A stretch of 64,000 nucleotides of DNA, taken from contig NZ_SNZV01000009.1 in NCBI RefSeq assembly GCF_004364125.1, positions 62,001-126,000 on the forward strand, given 5' to 3'. Origin of the DNA: Sphingobacterium paludis (GTDB taxonomy: Bacteria > Bacteroidota > Bacteroidia > Sphingobacteriales > Sphingobacteriaceae). The notes beneath the pieces were generated by a model, which was not told where the DNA came from, ran no database searches, and saw only the letters and a list, made by a program, of their open reading frames with translations. Positions 8,960-17,719 of this stretch are shown here, piece after piece (positions within the stretch are counted from its first letter, which is position 1; every line of letters starts with the position of its first letter). The position numbers and the translations under genes were made by a program.

Positions 8960-11362
8960 TTATTTCGTTTTGTCCAGCGGAACGGTGAGATCGCCCAAGC
9001 TGGATTTAATAAGCACTGCTTTTGTCGTTGCCGCATCCCCCATGCGCACAATAGCAAGTGCTTTACCTTTAAATGTTTTTCGTTTTGGATCGCTTAGGCC
9101 GCGCAGGTCTGCCTGAAATCCATTATCTGTACCCAGGACTTCGACACCTGCATGTCCTTGGAAAGTGAGTTCTATATCCTCGTGCGCCACTGCTTCTCCT
9201 TTTTCGTCGACCAGTTGCACTTCCACGAAATAAAGATCACGATCGTCATCGGTTTTAAAATCATTATGGGTGACATGTGCTGTCAATTTTTTTGCTGAAC
9301 CTGCTGTGCGCTTCACCTGCTCCTGTACGGCTTTCCCTTTGTTATATTTCACTACTTTAATTTCCCCCGCCGCAAAAGGAACTTTCCAGGCAGCGTGCAA
9401 GCGGTCTGCCGTTTTGGATGACTTACCTAAGCTTTTGCCGTTTAGAAAAAGCTCCGCCTCATCTGCGTTATTGTAGTAGGCCCATACATCAACCGTATCG
9501 CCGGCTTTCCAGTTCCAATGTGGAAGGAGGTGCAGTACGTCCTTATCGGTCCACTCCGCCTGATACATATAATACACATCTTTCGGGAAGCCAGCCAAAT
9601 CGACAATGCCGTAGTAGGAACTACGCGCAGGGTACGGATAAGGCACTGGTTCCCCCAAGTAATCGAAACCCGTCCATACGAAAATGCCGGCAAGAAAATC
9701 ACGCTTCTTTACTTCCAGCCATGCCCGTTCGTGCGATGTGCCCCAATAGGCGGCTACATTGTCATAGGCTGATACGGTGAAATCTGGATTCCCATTGGTC
9801 ACAAATTTATCCTTGCTCGATGCCGGCCACAGTTGGATGGTATCGTGCAGGGCATCATACACTCCTCTGGTTTGCAAACCAGATGTCGTTTCGGACGCAA
9901 TAAGCGGTACATTTTTAAATTCCTCAGGCAGTTTATCGTAGTCCCCATATTTGTAATTGAAGCCCAGCACGTCTAACGCCTCCGCCTGTGCTATAAAGTT
10001 CTTCACGTAATTTGTTTCGGTTAGTGCGGCGGTGACAGGGCGCGTGTTGTCAAGCTCTTTTACAACAGCCGTCATCTCTTTGGTAAGCACCGTACCCGTG
10101 CTATCAAATTGCTCACGAATTTCATTGCCTATGCTCCACATAATAACGGAGGGGTGGTTGCGGTCGCGCTTCACAAGTGCTTGCAAATCGGCCACGTGAT
10201 GCTCCTTAAAATCTTGGTGGTAATCAAATTTGTTTTTCCGCTTCTGCCACATATCATAGGCCTCGTCATACACCAAAAGCCCCATCTCATCACAAAGATC
10301 AAGCACTTCTTTTGCAGGCGGGTTATGCGCCGTGCGGATAGCATTGACCCCCATTTCTTTCATCATCACTAACTGACGCTTAGCGGCTGATTTATTAAAG
10401 GCTGCACCAAGCGCGCCAAGGTCGTGATGCAGACAGACACCCAGTATTTTGAATGGTTGACCGTTTAAAAAGAACCCTTTGTTCACATCAAATGCTATGC
10501 TGCGAAAGCCTACGCGTTGTGTAAGGGAATTGAGTTCTTTTCCCTGCTCATCTTGCAACAGCAACTGTAGGGTATAGAGATTTGGCGTCGCCACATCCCA
10601 CAGCTGCAGCTTTTCTAACGATAGGGTTTGATCAATTTTATTTGATTTTACTGCTGTCTTACTGGAAGCCACGCGTTTTCCATGTTGATCCAATAGGTGC
10701 AGTGCAACCTGCAGTTTTCTTTTTTCTGGATTGTGCAGTTGCGATTGTATACGCATGGTGCTCTTATCCGGAGAGACTACAGGTGTAGTAATAAAGGTTT
10801 CTTCCGGCAGGAAATGTGTTTGCTGTTGATACTTCAGCTGCACATCCCGGTAGATGCCGGATCCCGTGTACCATCGGGAGTTGGGTTGCTGGCTATTGTC
10901 TACGCGAACGGCAATGACGTTGGGCGAATTTCCATAGCGTAGATACGGCGATAAGTCGTGTGAAAAGGATAGGTAGCCATTGCTGTGCTTCCCTAAGTAT
11001 TTTCCATTGATCCATACTTCGGTATAGCGATAGGCGCCGCCAAAGTGAATGCTAATGTGTTGGTCCTTATCTTTTGCAGCTACCTGAAAGGTTTTTCTAT
11101 ACCAACCGATGCCGCCCGGCAGCGCACCTCCAGCATTACCTGCAGGAAACTCAGCACCGAAGTCTGATAGGATACTCCAATCGTGCGGCAGCGTGACGTT
11201 CTCCCATTGACGATCATTGTAATTTTCTTGGCGAAATTGTAAATCGTCAGCTAGCGAAAAGTGCCAATCATCATTAAATTTAAGCGTTCTTTGGGATTGT
11301 CCAAAGGCTGTTGTCGCGACGAATAAGGAAAGAAATACATATAAAATCCGAGTCATATCCAT
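8960..11362 (-). CDS. GH2 beta-galactosidase-like glycosidase
   Basis: This 800-residue secreted enzyme has a signal peptide ending near TTAFGQ. It has the GH2 order: a sugar-binding jelly roll (about 25-180, with HDWSILSDFG and GGIGWYRKTF), an immunoglobulin-like domain (about 185-290) and a TIM barrel. The acid/base is Glu414 in MWSIGNEI and the nucleophile Glu491 in LIASETTSG. C-terminal DUF4982-like and Ig-like domains follow (PHWNWKAGDTVDVW, then VDEKGEAVAHEDIELTF). The family are retaining beta-galactosidases, with some beta-glucuronidases and other activities. In this pectin context beta-linked galactose of a side chain is the likely target. It follows the propeller glycosidase gene after 18 bp. 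A second in-frame ATG is two codons inside. Confidence 0.9.
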   Translation of the reverse strand: MDMTRILYVFLSLFVATTAFGQSQRTLKFNDDWHFSLADDLQFRQENYNDRQWENVTLPHDWSILSDFGAEFPAGNAGGALPGGIGWYRKTFQVAAKDKDQHISIHFGGAYRYTEVWINGKYLGKHSNGYLSFSHDLSPYLRYGNSPNVIAVRVDNSQQPNSRWYTGSGIYRDVQLKYQQQTHFLPEETFITTPVVSPDKSTMRIQSQLHNPEKRKLQVALHLLDQHGKRVASSKTAVKSNKIDQTLSLEKLQLWDVATPNLYTLQLLLQDEQGKELNSLTQRVGFRSIAFDVNKGFFLNGQPFKILGVCLHHDLGALGAAFNKSAAKRQLVMMKEMGVNAIRTAHNPPAKEVLDLCDEMGLLVYDEAYDMWQKRKNKFDYHQDFKEHHVADLQALVKRDRNHPSVIMWSIGNEIREQFDSTGTVLTKEMTAVVKELDNTRPVTAALTETNYVKNFIAQAEALDVLGFNYKYGDYDKLPEEFKNVPLIASETTSGLQTRGVYDALHDTIQLWPASSKDKFVTNGNPDFTVSAYDNVAAYWGTSHERAWLEVKKRDFLAGIFVWTGFDYLGEPVPYPYPARSSYYGIVDLAGFPKDVYYMYQAEWTDKDVLHLLPHWNWKAGDTVDVWAYYNNADEAELFLNGKSLGKSSKTADRLHAAWKVPFAAGEIKVVKYNKGKAVQEQVKRTAGSAKKLTAHVTHNDFKTDDDRDLYFVEVQLVDEKGEAVAHEDIELTFQGHAGVEVLGTDNGFQADLRGLSDPKRKTFKGKALAIVRMGDAATTKAVLIKSSLGDLTVPLDKTK

Positions 11363-11380
11363 TATCTATTTATCTACTAA

Positions 11381-12481
11381 CTAATTTTTCTTAAAATGTA
11401 AACTACTCTTGCCCAGATCTTTTGATGTGGCCACTGCTATTCCGCGATTGCCGTCTTTATCCACTGCACAGTAGTAGTGGTAGACGATGCCTTTATGCTT
11501 GAGCACAAAAGATTTATGTGCATACTGCTGATCAAAATCTTCGGACGATTCAATCAGGTTTTCGCCTTGCCAATCTGTCCAGTTTATCAGATCTTTCGAT
11601 GCTGCAAAACGATTAAAGCCACCGCTTCTATCTTTCCAGAAAGCGCCGAAATAAAACATAACCCAGGTATTGTTGATCTTTTGGATCATGGGGTCGCCGG
11701 TAATTCCTACGGGATGATGCACCACCGGATCTTTTCCGTAGCGCTTCCATGTTGTCATATCATCGGAAACAGCCATGCCTATACGCTCGTACCATCGGGT
11801 CGGTTTGTTGTTTTCCAGCGAATCGCCGACAGCATTGTAATACATGATAAAGCGATGCCCGGTATGACTATGCGGATCTTCAATGACATAACTTTTAAAT
11901 AGTTTATGGCGATTTTCCCACCAGCGCACGTCTGGATCGGTGTCACCCAGAACAGGTTTGTCCAGGCGTTGCCACTCCATGGGCGCTACTGGTTTTTTTG
12001 TGGTAAATGCCATACCGATAGAGAGAGGCTCGGGTTCATATCCAGCGGTAGACCCTCCGAAATAAGACATCCAATATTTCCCTTGAAAGCTGTGCAATTT
12101 ATAGTTTCCGCCCCATTTGGTATCAATGAGGGCATTGTAGCCCGCCCTTTGCTTGGCATCCCATTTTCCATCGTCCTTTTTTGACATTTGCTTGCCTAAG
12201 GTTTTCCACGAAAGGAGGTCATTGCTTTCGGCAAGCCAGGTTTCGTAACCGACCCCGTCAAACACGATATAGGTCATATACCACGTCTTTCCGCTTTTAT
12301 AGATACTTGGGCAATCCATCAGGTCTGTACTTTTAGCCGGCGTCAAGACTAAGCCATACTTAAAGCTTGTTTTTACTTCCTGATAGAGCGCTTGCATTTC
12401 TGCCTCTGAAACATGGCCTGATTGTGCATTCGATAGCCGAACGACAAACAGTAGACAGACTAGTACAATGGTATTCTTCAT
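11381..12481 (-). CDS. Secreted five-bladed beta-propeller glycosidase (GH43/GH117/GH130-like)
   Basis: This 366-residue protein has a signal peptide (LLFVVRLSNAQ). It shows repeated propeller blade signatures of the kind W..Y....DG....... S.DL..W, for example KTWYMTYIVFDG, ESNDLLSWKTLG, AVSDDMTTWKRYG and AASKDLINWTDW. Acidic residues that could act in catalysis lie at MDCPSIYKSG near residue 55, DTDPDVRWWEN near residue 180 and TGDPMIQKINN near residue 260. The family assignment is not certain: such propellers are shared by GH32, GH43, GH62, GH68, GH117 and GH130. It lies between a GH78 rhamnosidase gene (90 bp upstream) and a GH2 gene (18 bp downstream), so it probably removes another side-chain sugar. 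The exact bond is unknown. Confidence 0.65.
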   Translation of the reverse strand: MKNTIVLVCLLFVVRLSNAQSGHVSEAEMQALYQEVKTSFKYGLVLTPAKSTDLMDCPSIYKSGKTWYMTYIVFDGVGYETWLAESNDLLSWKTLGKQMSKKDDGKWDAKQRAGYNALIDTKWGGNYKLHSFQGKYWMSYFGGSTAGYEPEPLSIGMAFTTKKPVAPMEWQRLDKPVLGDTDPDVRWWENRHKLFKSYVIEDPHSHTGHRFIMYYNAVGDSLENNKPTRWYERIGMAVSDDMTTWKRYGKDPVVHHPVGITGDPMIQKINNTWVMFYFGAFWKDRSGGFNRFAASKDLINWTDWQGENLIESSEDFDQQYAHKSFVLKHKGIVYHYYCAVDKDGNRGIAVATSKDLGKSSLHFKKN

Positions 12482-12571
12482 CTTATTATTTTCTTTTTAA
12501 AGCCTATGGACTTGTTATCCTCTTTAGCTCTTCATCTATACTTTACTTAGCTACGACCTTTGAGCAAATCT

Positions 12572-15343
12572 TTACTTCTTGTGGGGGACAATCTTCCAAA
12601 TCCCCGAACCTAATTCCAGCTCCAGCGTATCTGCAACACGCAGGGTCTTGAACATATTAAGCGGCTTGTTATTCACCAAAAAGTCGGTATCAGCAGGCAG
12701 AACGAGTGTGCACAGACTGTTGACCGGAATGTCTAACATATAGTTTTTGTCCTCGCGCTGAAAAGATACTTTCCCATATGGGCTTTCAAAAGCCAGATTA
12801 CATTGTTTTATTGTGTCAATCATTCGCGGTTCTATACGCAAATGCTTGTAAGCAACAGAATGGTCTTCTTGTCCTAAACCACCCAACCCAGCATGAAACC
12901 ATTCCATAAGATGGCCCAGCATAAAGTGGTTATTGGATACATTCGGTAGTGCTGCCCAAGATTCGGTAAGCGCCGTAGCCCCCTTGCGGATCTGATAGCC
13001 ATAGCCAGGCCGCGTATCGTCCTGATGCATCGCGAAAATAAGGTCGTCCCTGTTTTCCTGCTGGAGTACTTGCAAGAGATAACGATGCCCTATATCGCCA
13101 GCGGTAAAGGACGTATCTTGTTTCACAATAGCTGCGACTAGGTTGTTAACCACGTCATCCCGATTAAGGCTGTCGACTAAGCCCATATAGAGCGGCATTG
13201 CTAACGAAGTTTGGCTACCAGAGCCATAGCTGGCCACATCTGCCTTGTAAAATGTTTTTTGGAATGCGTTATATACTTCTGTTTTTAGGGAATCGTAGCG
13301 CCTTTTTCCCTCATCATCATCCAATAGTGTTGCTATTTTTCCCAAGACCTTTAGGTCGTCGTAGTAGATGGCCGTTGCCGTCAGCCCTTTCGGCGTTAAT
13401 TGAGACACGCCAGGCCGCTCGGGGCCGAGGTCGTACCAGTCGCCAAGCCCTTGATACAGGATATTATCTTTCGCTTTTGCTTGAAGATAGTCCGCATATT
13501 TCTGCATCATAGGATAGTTCTCGGTAAGGAAGGTGAGGTCGCCGTACCATTGGTAGGCGTACCAAGCTAAGAGGATCGCGCTAGAACCCCATTCTGGCGA
13601 GTCGCGAAACATGTCGCCTCCCCAATCAAACTGGACATACTCCGGCGCAATCTCGGGAACTAAGCCGTTTGCCGTTTGCGAAAAGCGCATGTCGCGCAAC
13701 GACTTTTTGAATAAGCGGGCCACATCGTAGTTGTAGTGAACCGATGGCCCCATGAGATGGAGCTGCTCTAGCCAGCCTAATTTCTCACGATGTGGGCAGT
13801 CGGTAAATACGCTTACCATATTGCTTTTGATGGCCCAATCGATGAGGCCATGAATTTGATTGAATAAGCTATCGGAACTTTGAAAAGCACCGATCTGCCG
13901 TGCGCCATTACGGATGTGCTGCGCTTTTATGTCGAGGATCTGGATATTTCCGTTTTGTGCAGGACGCCGTTGCACCTGTGCATAGCGAAAGCCATAATAG
14001 GTGAAACGTGGGCGCCACTCCACTTCGCTTTCTTTTCCGAAGATATACTGGAAATAATACGGGCTGCCCGAATGCTTTTGGTTGGGTAGTCCGGCCTCAT
14101 TAAGCAGTTCGGCGGGGTAAACACGAACCGTATCGCCCGGCTTTCCCTTCATTTTCAACGACACGATCCCGGATGCATTCTGACCGAAGTCGTAAACATC
14201 ACTTCGTCCATCGGCATCTTTCCGTATATTTTTCGGTTGAAATTCCTGCATCACACGAACCGGCTCTGTTTCCTGTGCTGTAAGCGCTGGTCCATCAACA
14301 AGCTGTGCGTTGCTCCATTGACGATCATCATAGTGTGGCATGGTCCACGATGCGGGTAATACAGAGGCGTCGTAATCTTCGCCACCATACATACTGGAGA
14401 AGGTAATTGGCGATCGCGCTACTTTCCAACTTTCATCGCTCACGATAACCTCTTGCTTTCCGTCTTCGTAAGTATTGACTACTTTCATTTTCAGCTTAGG
14501 CAAGCCAAAGGCTACCTTATGCTTTTGAAAGCGACCTTTAATAGGCGGGATATAGTAAAAGCCATTACCCAATAGCACGGCCAAGCTGTTTTTGCCCTTT
14601 TTCCAAGATTTGGTTAGGTCATAAACCACGTAATACGCTTCTTTATCATATTTTGTCCAGCCGGGCTGCAAAACCGCGTCGTCTACCACCTTACCATTTA
14701 AAAGCAGTTCATAATGTCCCAAGCCCGAGATGTATGCAATAGATGATTTCAATTTTCGCGATACCTGCACGGTTTTTCTGAAAACAGGCAGATCATACGT
14801 TTTATCCATACGCAATTTACTCGAACTGAGCGGCAACGGATTGATCAACGAATCGGGCAATACATCTTTTGTTATCCATCTTGCTCCGCCCCAGTCTGCC
14901 GGCTCGAGTAGACCTATGTGGAAAGACTGAACAGCACTAACCGCGGTATTTCCCTGATTGTCTTGCGCATGCAAGCGCACAAAATAGGTCTGTCCTGCGG
15001 TCAACGCAGCTCCTGCATACATAACATGCAGCGACTGTGCTGTAGAAACCCAATCAGAGTTCCACAGCAGATTTCTCCCCCCAGAAAAGTGTCGATCTAT
15101 ACTTACTTCTATCTTATATGCTTTTTGCAAAACATCGTGGCTATCGCTAGTCAACTGCCAGCTGAAACTTGGCGAAAGGGTGTTGATACCTAATGGATTC
15201 TCTCGTCCGGAAATTAATACCTGTTGAATACCTAGCTTTGCATATACTGGCGAAACATGGCCTGATAGAAGCACTATATTAAATAGTGTCATAAAGACAA
15301 TAATATTTTTATTCCGCAGGATGCTATCGATCACCAATTTCAT
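12572..15343 (-). CDS. GH78 alpha-L-rhamnosidase
   Basis: This 923-residue secreted enzyme (signal segment ending near VSPVYA) has the full GH78 domain order: an N-terminal Ig-like module (LSPSFSWQLTSDSHDVLQKAYKIEVS), the Bac_rhamnosid_N lectin-like domain (LGHYELLLNGKVVDDAVLQPGWTKYDKE begins near residue 205; segment shown only to locate it), a concanavalin-like domain (VYDFGQNASGIVSLK), an alpha6/alpha6 barrel and a C-terminal beta-sandwich. The general acid is expected in DCPHREKLGWLEQ and the base in GATALTESW. Its probable job is inverting hydrolysis of terminal alpha-L-rhamnose from pectin fragments. It follows the GH28 gene after 10 bp. A second GH78 of similar length is at 26110; the two differ in the motifs around the active site, so different linkages are likely. 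Confidence 0.93.
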   Translation of the reverse strand: MKLVIDSILRNKNIIVFMTLFNIVLLSGHVSPVYAKLGIQQVLISGRENPLGINTLSPSFSWQLTSDSHDVLQKAYKIEVSIDRHFSGGRNLLWNSDWVSTAQSLHVMYAGAALTAGQTYFVRLHAQDNQGNTAVSAVQSFHIGLLEPADWGGARWITKDVLPDSLINPLPLSSSKLRMDKTYDLPVFRKTVQVSRKLKSSIAYISGLGHYELLLNGKVVDDAVLQPGWTKYDKEAYYVVYDLTKSWKKGKNSLAVLLGNGFYYIPPIKGRFQKHKVAFGLPKLKMKVVNTYEDGKQEVIVSDESWKVARSPITFSSMYGGEDYDASVLPASWTMPHYDDRQWSNAQLVDGPALTAQETEPVRVMQEFQPKNIRKDADGRSDVYDFGQNASGIVSLKMKGKPGDTVRVYPAELLNEAGLPNQKHSGSPYYFQYIFGKESEVEWRPRFTYYGFRYAQVQRRPAQNGNIQILDIKAQHIRNGARQIGAFQSSDSLFNQIHGLIDWAIKSNMVSVFTDCPHREKLGWLEQLHLMGPSVHYNYDVARLFKKSLRDMRFSQTANGLVPEIAPEYVQFDWGGDMFRDSPEWGSSAILLAWYAYQWYGDLTFLTENYPMMQKYADYLQAKAKDNILYQGLGDWYDLGPERPGVSQLTPKGLTATAIYYDDLKVLGKIATLLDDDEGKRRYDSLKTEVYNAFQKTFYKADVASYGSGSQTSLAMPLYMGLVDSLNRDDVVNNLVAAIVKQDTSFTAGDIGHRYLLQVLQQENRDDLIFAMHQDDTRPGYGYQIRKGATALTESWAALPNVSNNHFMLGHLMEWFHAGLGGLGQEDHSVAYKHLRIEPRMIDTIKQCNLAFESPYGKVSFQREDKNYMLDIPVNSLCTLVLPADTDFLVNNKPLNMFKTLRVADTLELELGSGIWKIVPHKK

Positions 15344-15353
15344 ATTCGTACAA

Positions 15354-16826
15354 TTAAAGCTGCTTCTTTTGGGTTAATACTACATTATCTTGTTCCAAGC
15401 CGGAAACATTTACGCTGTCTACAGCGATCACATCACAAACAAACGTACTGTTTTTAATCTGGATATCTTTGGCGTCTTTCAAAGAAAGATAGCGTGTACC
15501 GCGCCCGTATATCCGGTCAAAAGAGACCTGTTCGAGAACAGATTCAGGAATGCCTTCTACGTTGATGCAATCGCTGGCGGCTCCGATATAGATGTTCTTC
15601 AAGTCAATTTCCGAAAAACGTGGAGTCAATGCGTTTTTCGCTACTTCATACTCGCGACTAGCTTGATTGCCGACGTGCAGTGCCTGTCCTAACATATCCC
15701 AGCGTAGCGCGGAATGTACAACATCCATCCGGATATTTTCAAAACGAATTTTCTCGCCACCGCCGCCTCGTGGTCTTCGTGTTTTGAAACGAATACCCAC
15801 ATCCGTCCCGGTAAACACACAGTCGTGTACGTAAACCTGGCGCACCATCCCGGCCGTCTCACTACCGATTGTAAACCCGCCATGCCCTTGGGCCGAAAGG
15901 CAATAACGCACGACAATGTTCTCCGACGGACGATTGACGCGCAAACCATCATAGCCGCGCCCTGCTTTTATGGCGATGCAGTCATCGCCTGTATTCAACG
16001 TACAATATTCAACCAGTACATTCTTGGAGGATTCAATATCAATTCCATCACCACGCTGTATGCCCAGCGATTGAATGCGAAGCCCGCGGATGACCACGTC
16101 TTCACAGTAAGTGGGGACAACGTTCCAAAATGCAGACCGCTCTAAACGTAGCCCCTCTATCCAAACCTGTTGGCAGTTGATCGGTGCAATTAAAGCTGGC
16201 GGGAATATATAGTCGGCCGTTTTTCCGTCATACAATCTTTCGGCAACTGGAGTTTTGCTATTCACGATGTTTTCAATAACATCGTGCGTCATGGTTCTTT
16301 CGCGCACACTCCCCTTGCCTGGGCCAACTAATTTCCCGTTTCCAGTTAGCGCTATATTTTTTGCACCATTTGCATAAATACATGCGCCCAAGCTGTAAAG
16401 CTCGACGCCTTCGTTGCGCGTAAAGACAACAGGAAGAAAGTCCGCTATATCAGCCTTAAATTCGAGGACGGCACCTTCCATAAGGTGCAGATTGATATCA
16501 CTTTTTAATTCAATTCGCCCGGAAAGATGATGACCGCTGTCGAGAACAACAGTTCCGCCACCTGCGGCGGCAAGTTGGTCTATACGTTGCTGTATGTCTT
16601 GCTCGCCGGCACGTACAGTATCTTGTTGCTGCGGAAAAGTAGGCCGAATGAAGGTTGCCTCGAAAAAAGGCGACCGCACCGGCTCTATGGCTTCGGGAAG
16701 ATGGTCTGCCCCAACCTGATCCGCTTTTAGCAAATTGCTTTCCAGCTGTTTTTCCAATGGAATGGATTTACAGCCCAAGCATAGCGCAAAAAGCAACAAA
16801 ATACTTATGCCAAGGACATCTCTCAT
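15354..16826 (-). CDS. GH28 polygalacturonase
   Basis: This 490-residue protein has an N-terminal hydrophobic segment followed by Cys19, so it may be a lipoprotein, although the lipobox is imperfect. It is a right-handed beta-helix with the four GH28 motifs: GDGIDIES (Asp260 and Asp263, in the exo-type form of the NTD motif), TGDDCIAIK (Asp281 and Asp282), QGHGGFTIGSE (His315) and GIRFKTRR (Arg346, Lys348). The family hydrolyses alpha-1,4-galacturonan or the galacturonate-rhamnose bonds of rhamnogalacturonan. The DGID form is typical of exo-acting or rhamnogalacturonan-specific members, so exo action on pectin oligomers is inferred. It overlaps the upstream TIM-barrel gene by 4 bp and precedes GH78 by 10 bp. 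Confidence 0.93.
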   Translation of the reverse strand: MRDVLGISILLLFALCLGCKSIPLEKQLESNLLKADQVGADHLPEAIEPVRSPFFEATFIRPTFPQQQDTVRAGEQDIQQRIDQLAAAGGGTVVLDSGHHLSGRIELKSDINLHLMEGAVLEFKADIADFLPVVFTRNEGVELYSLGACIYANGAKNIALTGNGKLVGPGKGSVRERTMTHDVIENIVNSKTPVAERLYDGKTADYIFPPALIAPINCQQVWIEGLRLERSAFWNVVPTYCEDVVIRGLRIQSLGIQRGDGIDIESSKNVLVEYCTLNTGDDCIAIKAGRGYDGLRVNRPSENIVVRYCLSAQGHGGFTIGSETAGMVRQVYVHDCVFTGTDVGIRFKTRRPRGGGGEKIRFENIRMDVVHSALRWDMLGQALHVGNQASREYEVAKNALTPRFSEIDLKNIYIGAASDCINVEGIPESVLEQVSFDRIYGRGTRYLSLKDAKDIQIKNSTFVCDVIAVDSVNVSGLEQDNVVLTQKKQL

Positions 16827-17713
16827 TGAAATATTTGCTTCATATAGCGCGTGTTGGCGCCAAAATTTTCCTTAACCATTCGTGGGGATAAACTAGCGTC
16901 ACGCGAGCGTTCAATCACCAGCCAACCTCTCCAACCCATCTTATCTAATGTTGCCTTCACTTGTGGCATATTTAAACGCGTGTTATTCTCTAACCAAACA
17001 CCGTCTTCATCCGTACAATGGATTTGGCAGATGCGCTTTTTACCCAAAATTTTCAGTTCGTTGATGAGGTCACGTCCCTCCTTCAGTGGATTGGAAAAAT
17101 TGAAATAGATCTGGATATTTTTAGATCCTATTTCTTTCAACAGCTCCACCTCTCCTTTCGCATCCAATGCCGTTTCTATACCAATGATGACACCTGCTTT
17201 CTTTGCCATTTCGCCTACCTCTTTTAACCGTTGTACAATCGCCGGGCGCAGCTCGGGATGTTGACGCAAGTCTCCCTGAATACCCAAAGGAAGAAAAGCT
17301 ACTTTAACACCCATTTGCTGGCAAGTGGTTAAGCAGTCGCCCACCATTTGCTTATAAGTAGGTCGTGTGGCAAAGGACTGGGCGTAAAAGCCCGTCATAG
17401 CCAACGCGCAAATTTCCACACCCGTTTCCTTGGATTTCGCCAAATACTCTTCGCGCGCGGCAGGATCGGCGAGCTTGCTTTCGAAGGTATCCCGATTGCC
17501 GAGACCGCCCATATCAACTTCAAGTCCATCGGCTCCGATTTCTTTCGAAAGTTCAAAGGCGCTTAGTTTCTGGCGTTTTAATATCATTAAATCAATTACG
17601 GCAATCTTATAGCGATGCTTTACTGCAGGCAATGCCCACAGATCCTTCGCGAACAATAAGCCGGCGCCGATTAGCGCGCTGTGCCGTATAAAACTTCTTC
17701 TCGCTCTATCCAT
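16823..17713 (-). CDS. Sugar phosphate isomerase/epimerase-like TIM barrel with Tat signal
   Basis: This 296-residue protein begins with a twin-arginine signal (RARRSFIRHSALIGAGLLF), so it is probably exported folded to the periplasm. The body is an AP_endonuc_2/xylose-isomerase-like barrel: ELSKEIGADGLEVDMGG, then VEICALAMTGFYAQ, VIIGIETALDAKGE (a metal-ligand Glu), QIHCTDEDG and a final WLVIERSR. Such barrels bind a divalent metal through Glu, Asp and His residues and act as sugar isomerases, epimerases or related enzymes. An exported enzyme of this fold in a pectin operon is a candidate periplasmic sugar isomerase or epimerase. It is translationally coupled to GH28 by a 4-bp overlap and follows the esterase gene by 6 bp. 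No substrate can be read from the sequence. Confidence 0.8.
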   Translation of the reverse strand: MDRARRSFIRHSALIGAGLLFAKDLWALPAVKHRYKIAVIDLMILKRQKLSAFELSKEIGADGLEVDMGGLGNRDTFESKLADPAAREEYLAKSKETGVEICALAMTGFYAQSFATRPTYKQMVGDCLTTCQQMGVKVAFLPLGIQGDLRQHPELRPAIVQRLKEVGEMAKKAGVIIGIETALDAKGEVELLKEIGSKNIQIYFNFSNPLKEGRDLINELKILGKKRICQIHCTDEDGVWLENNTRLNMPQVKATLDKMGWRGWLVIERSRDASLSPRMVKENFGANTRYMKQIFQ

Positions 17714-17719
17714 ATCGTT

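Noticed and set aside
12482..12571. Possible internal promoter in the 90-bp gap
   Set aside because: No TAnnTTTG box and no copy of the 25-bp element are present on the minus strand; nothing else stands out.
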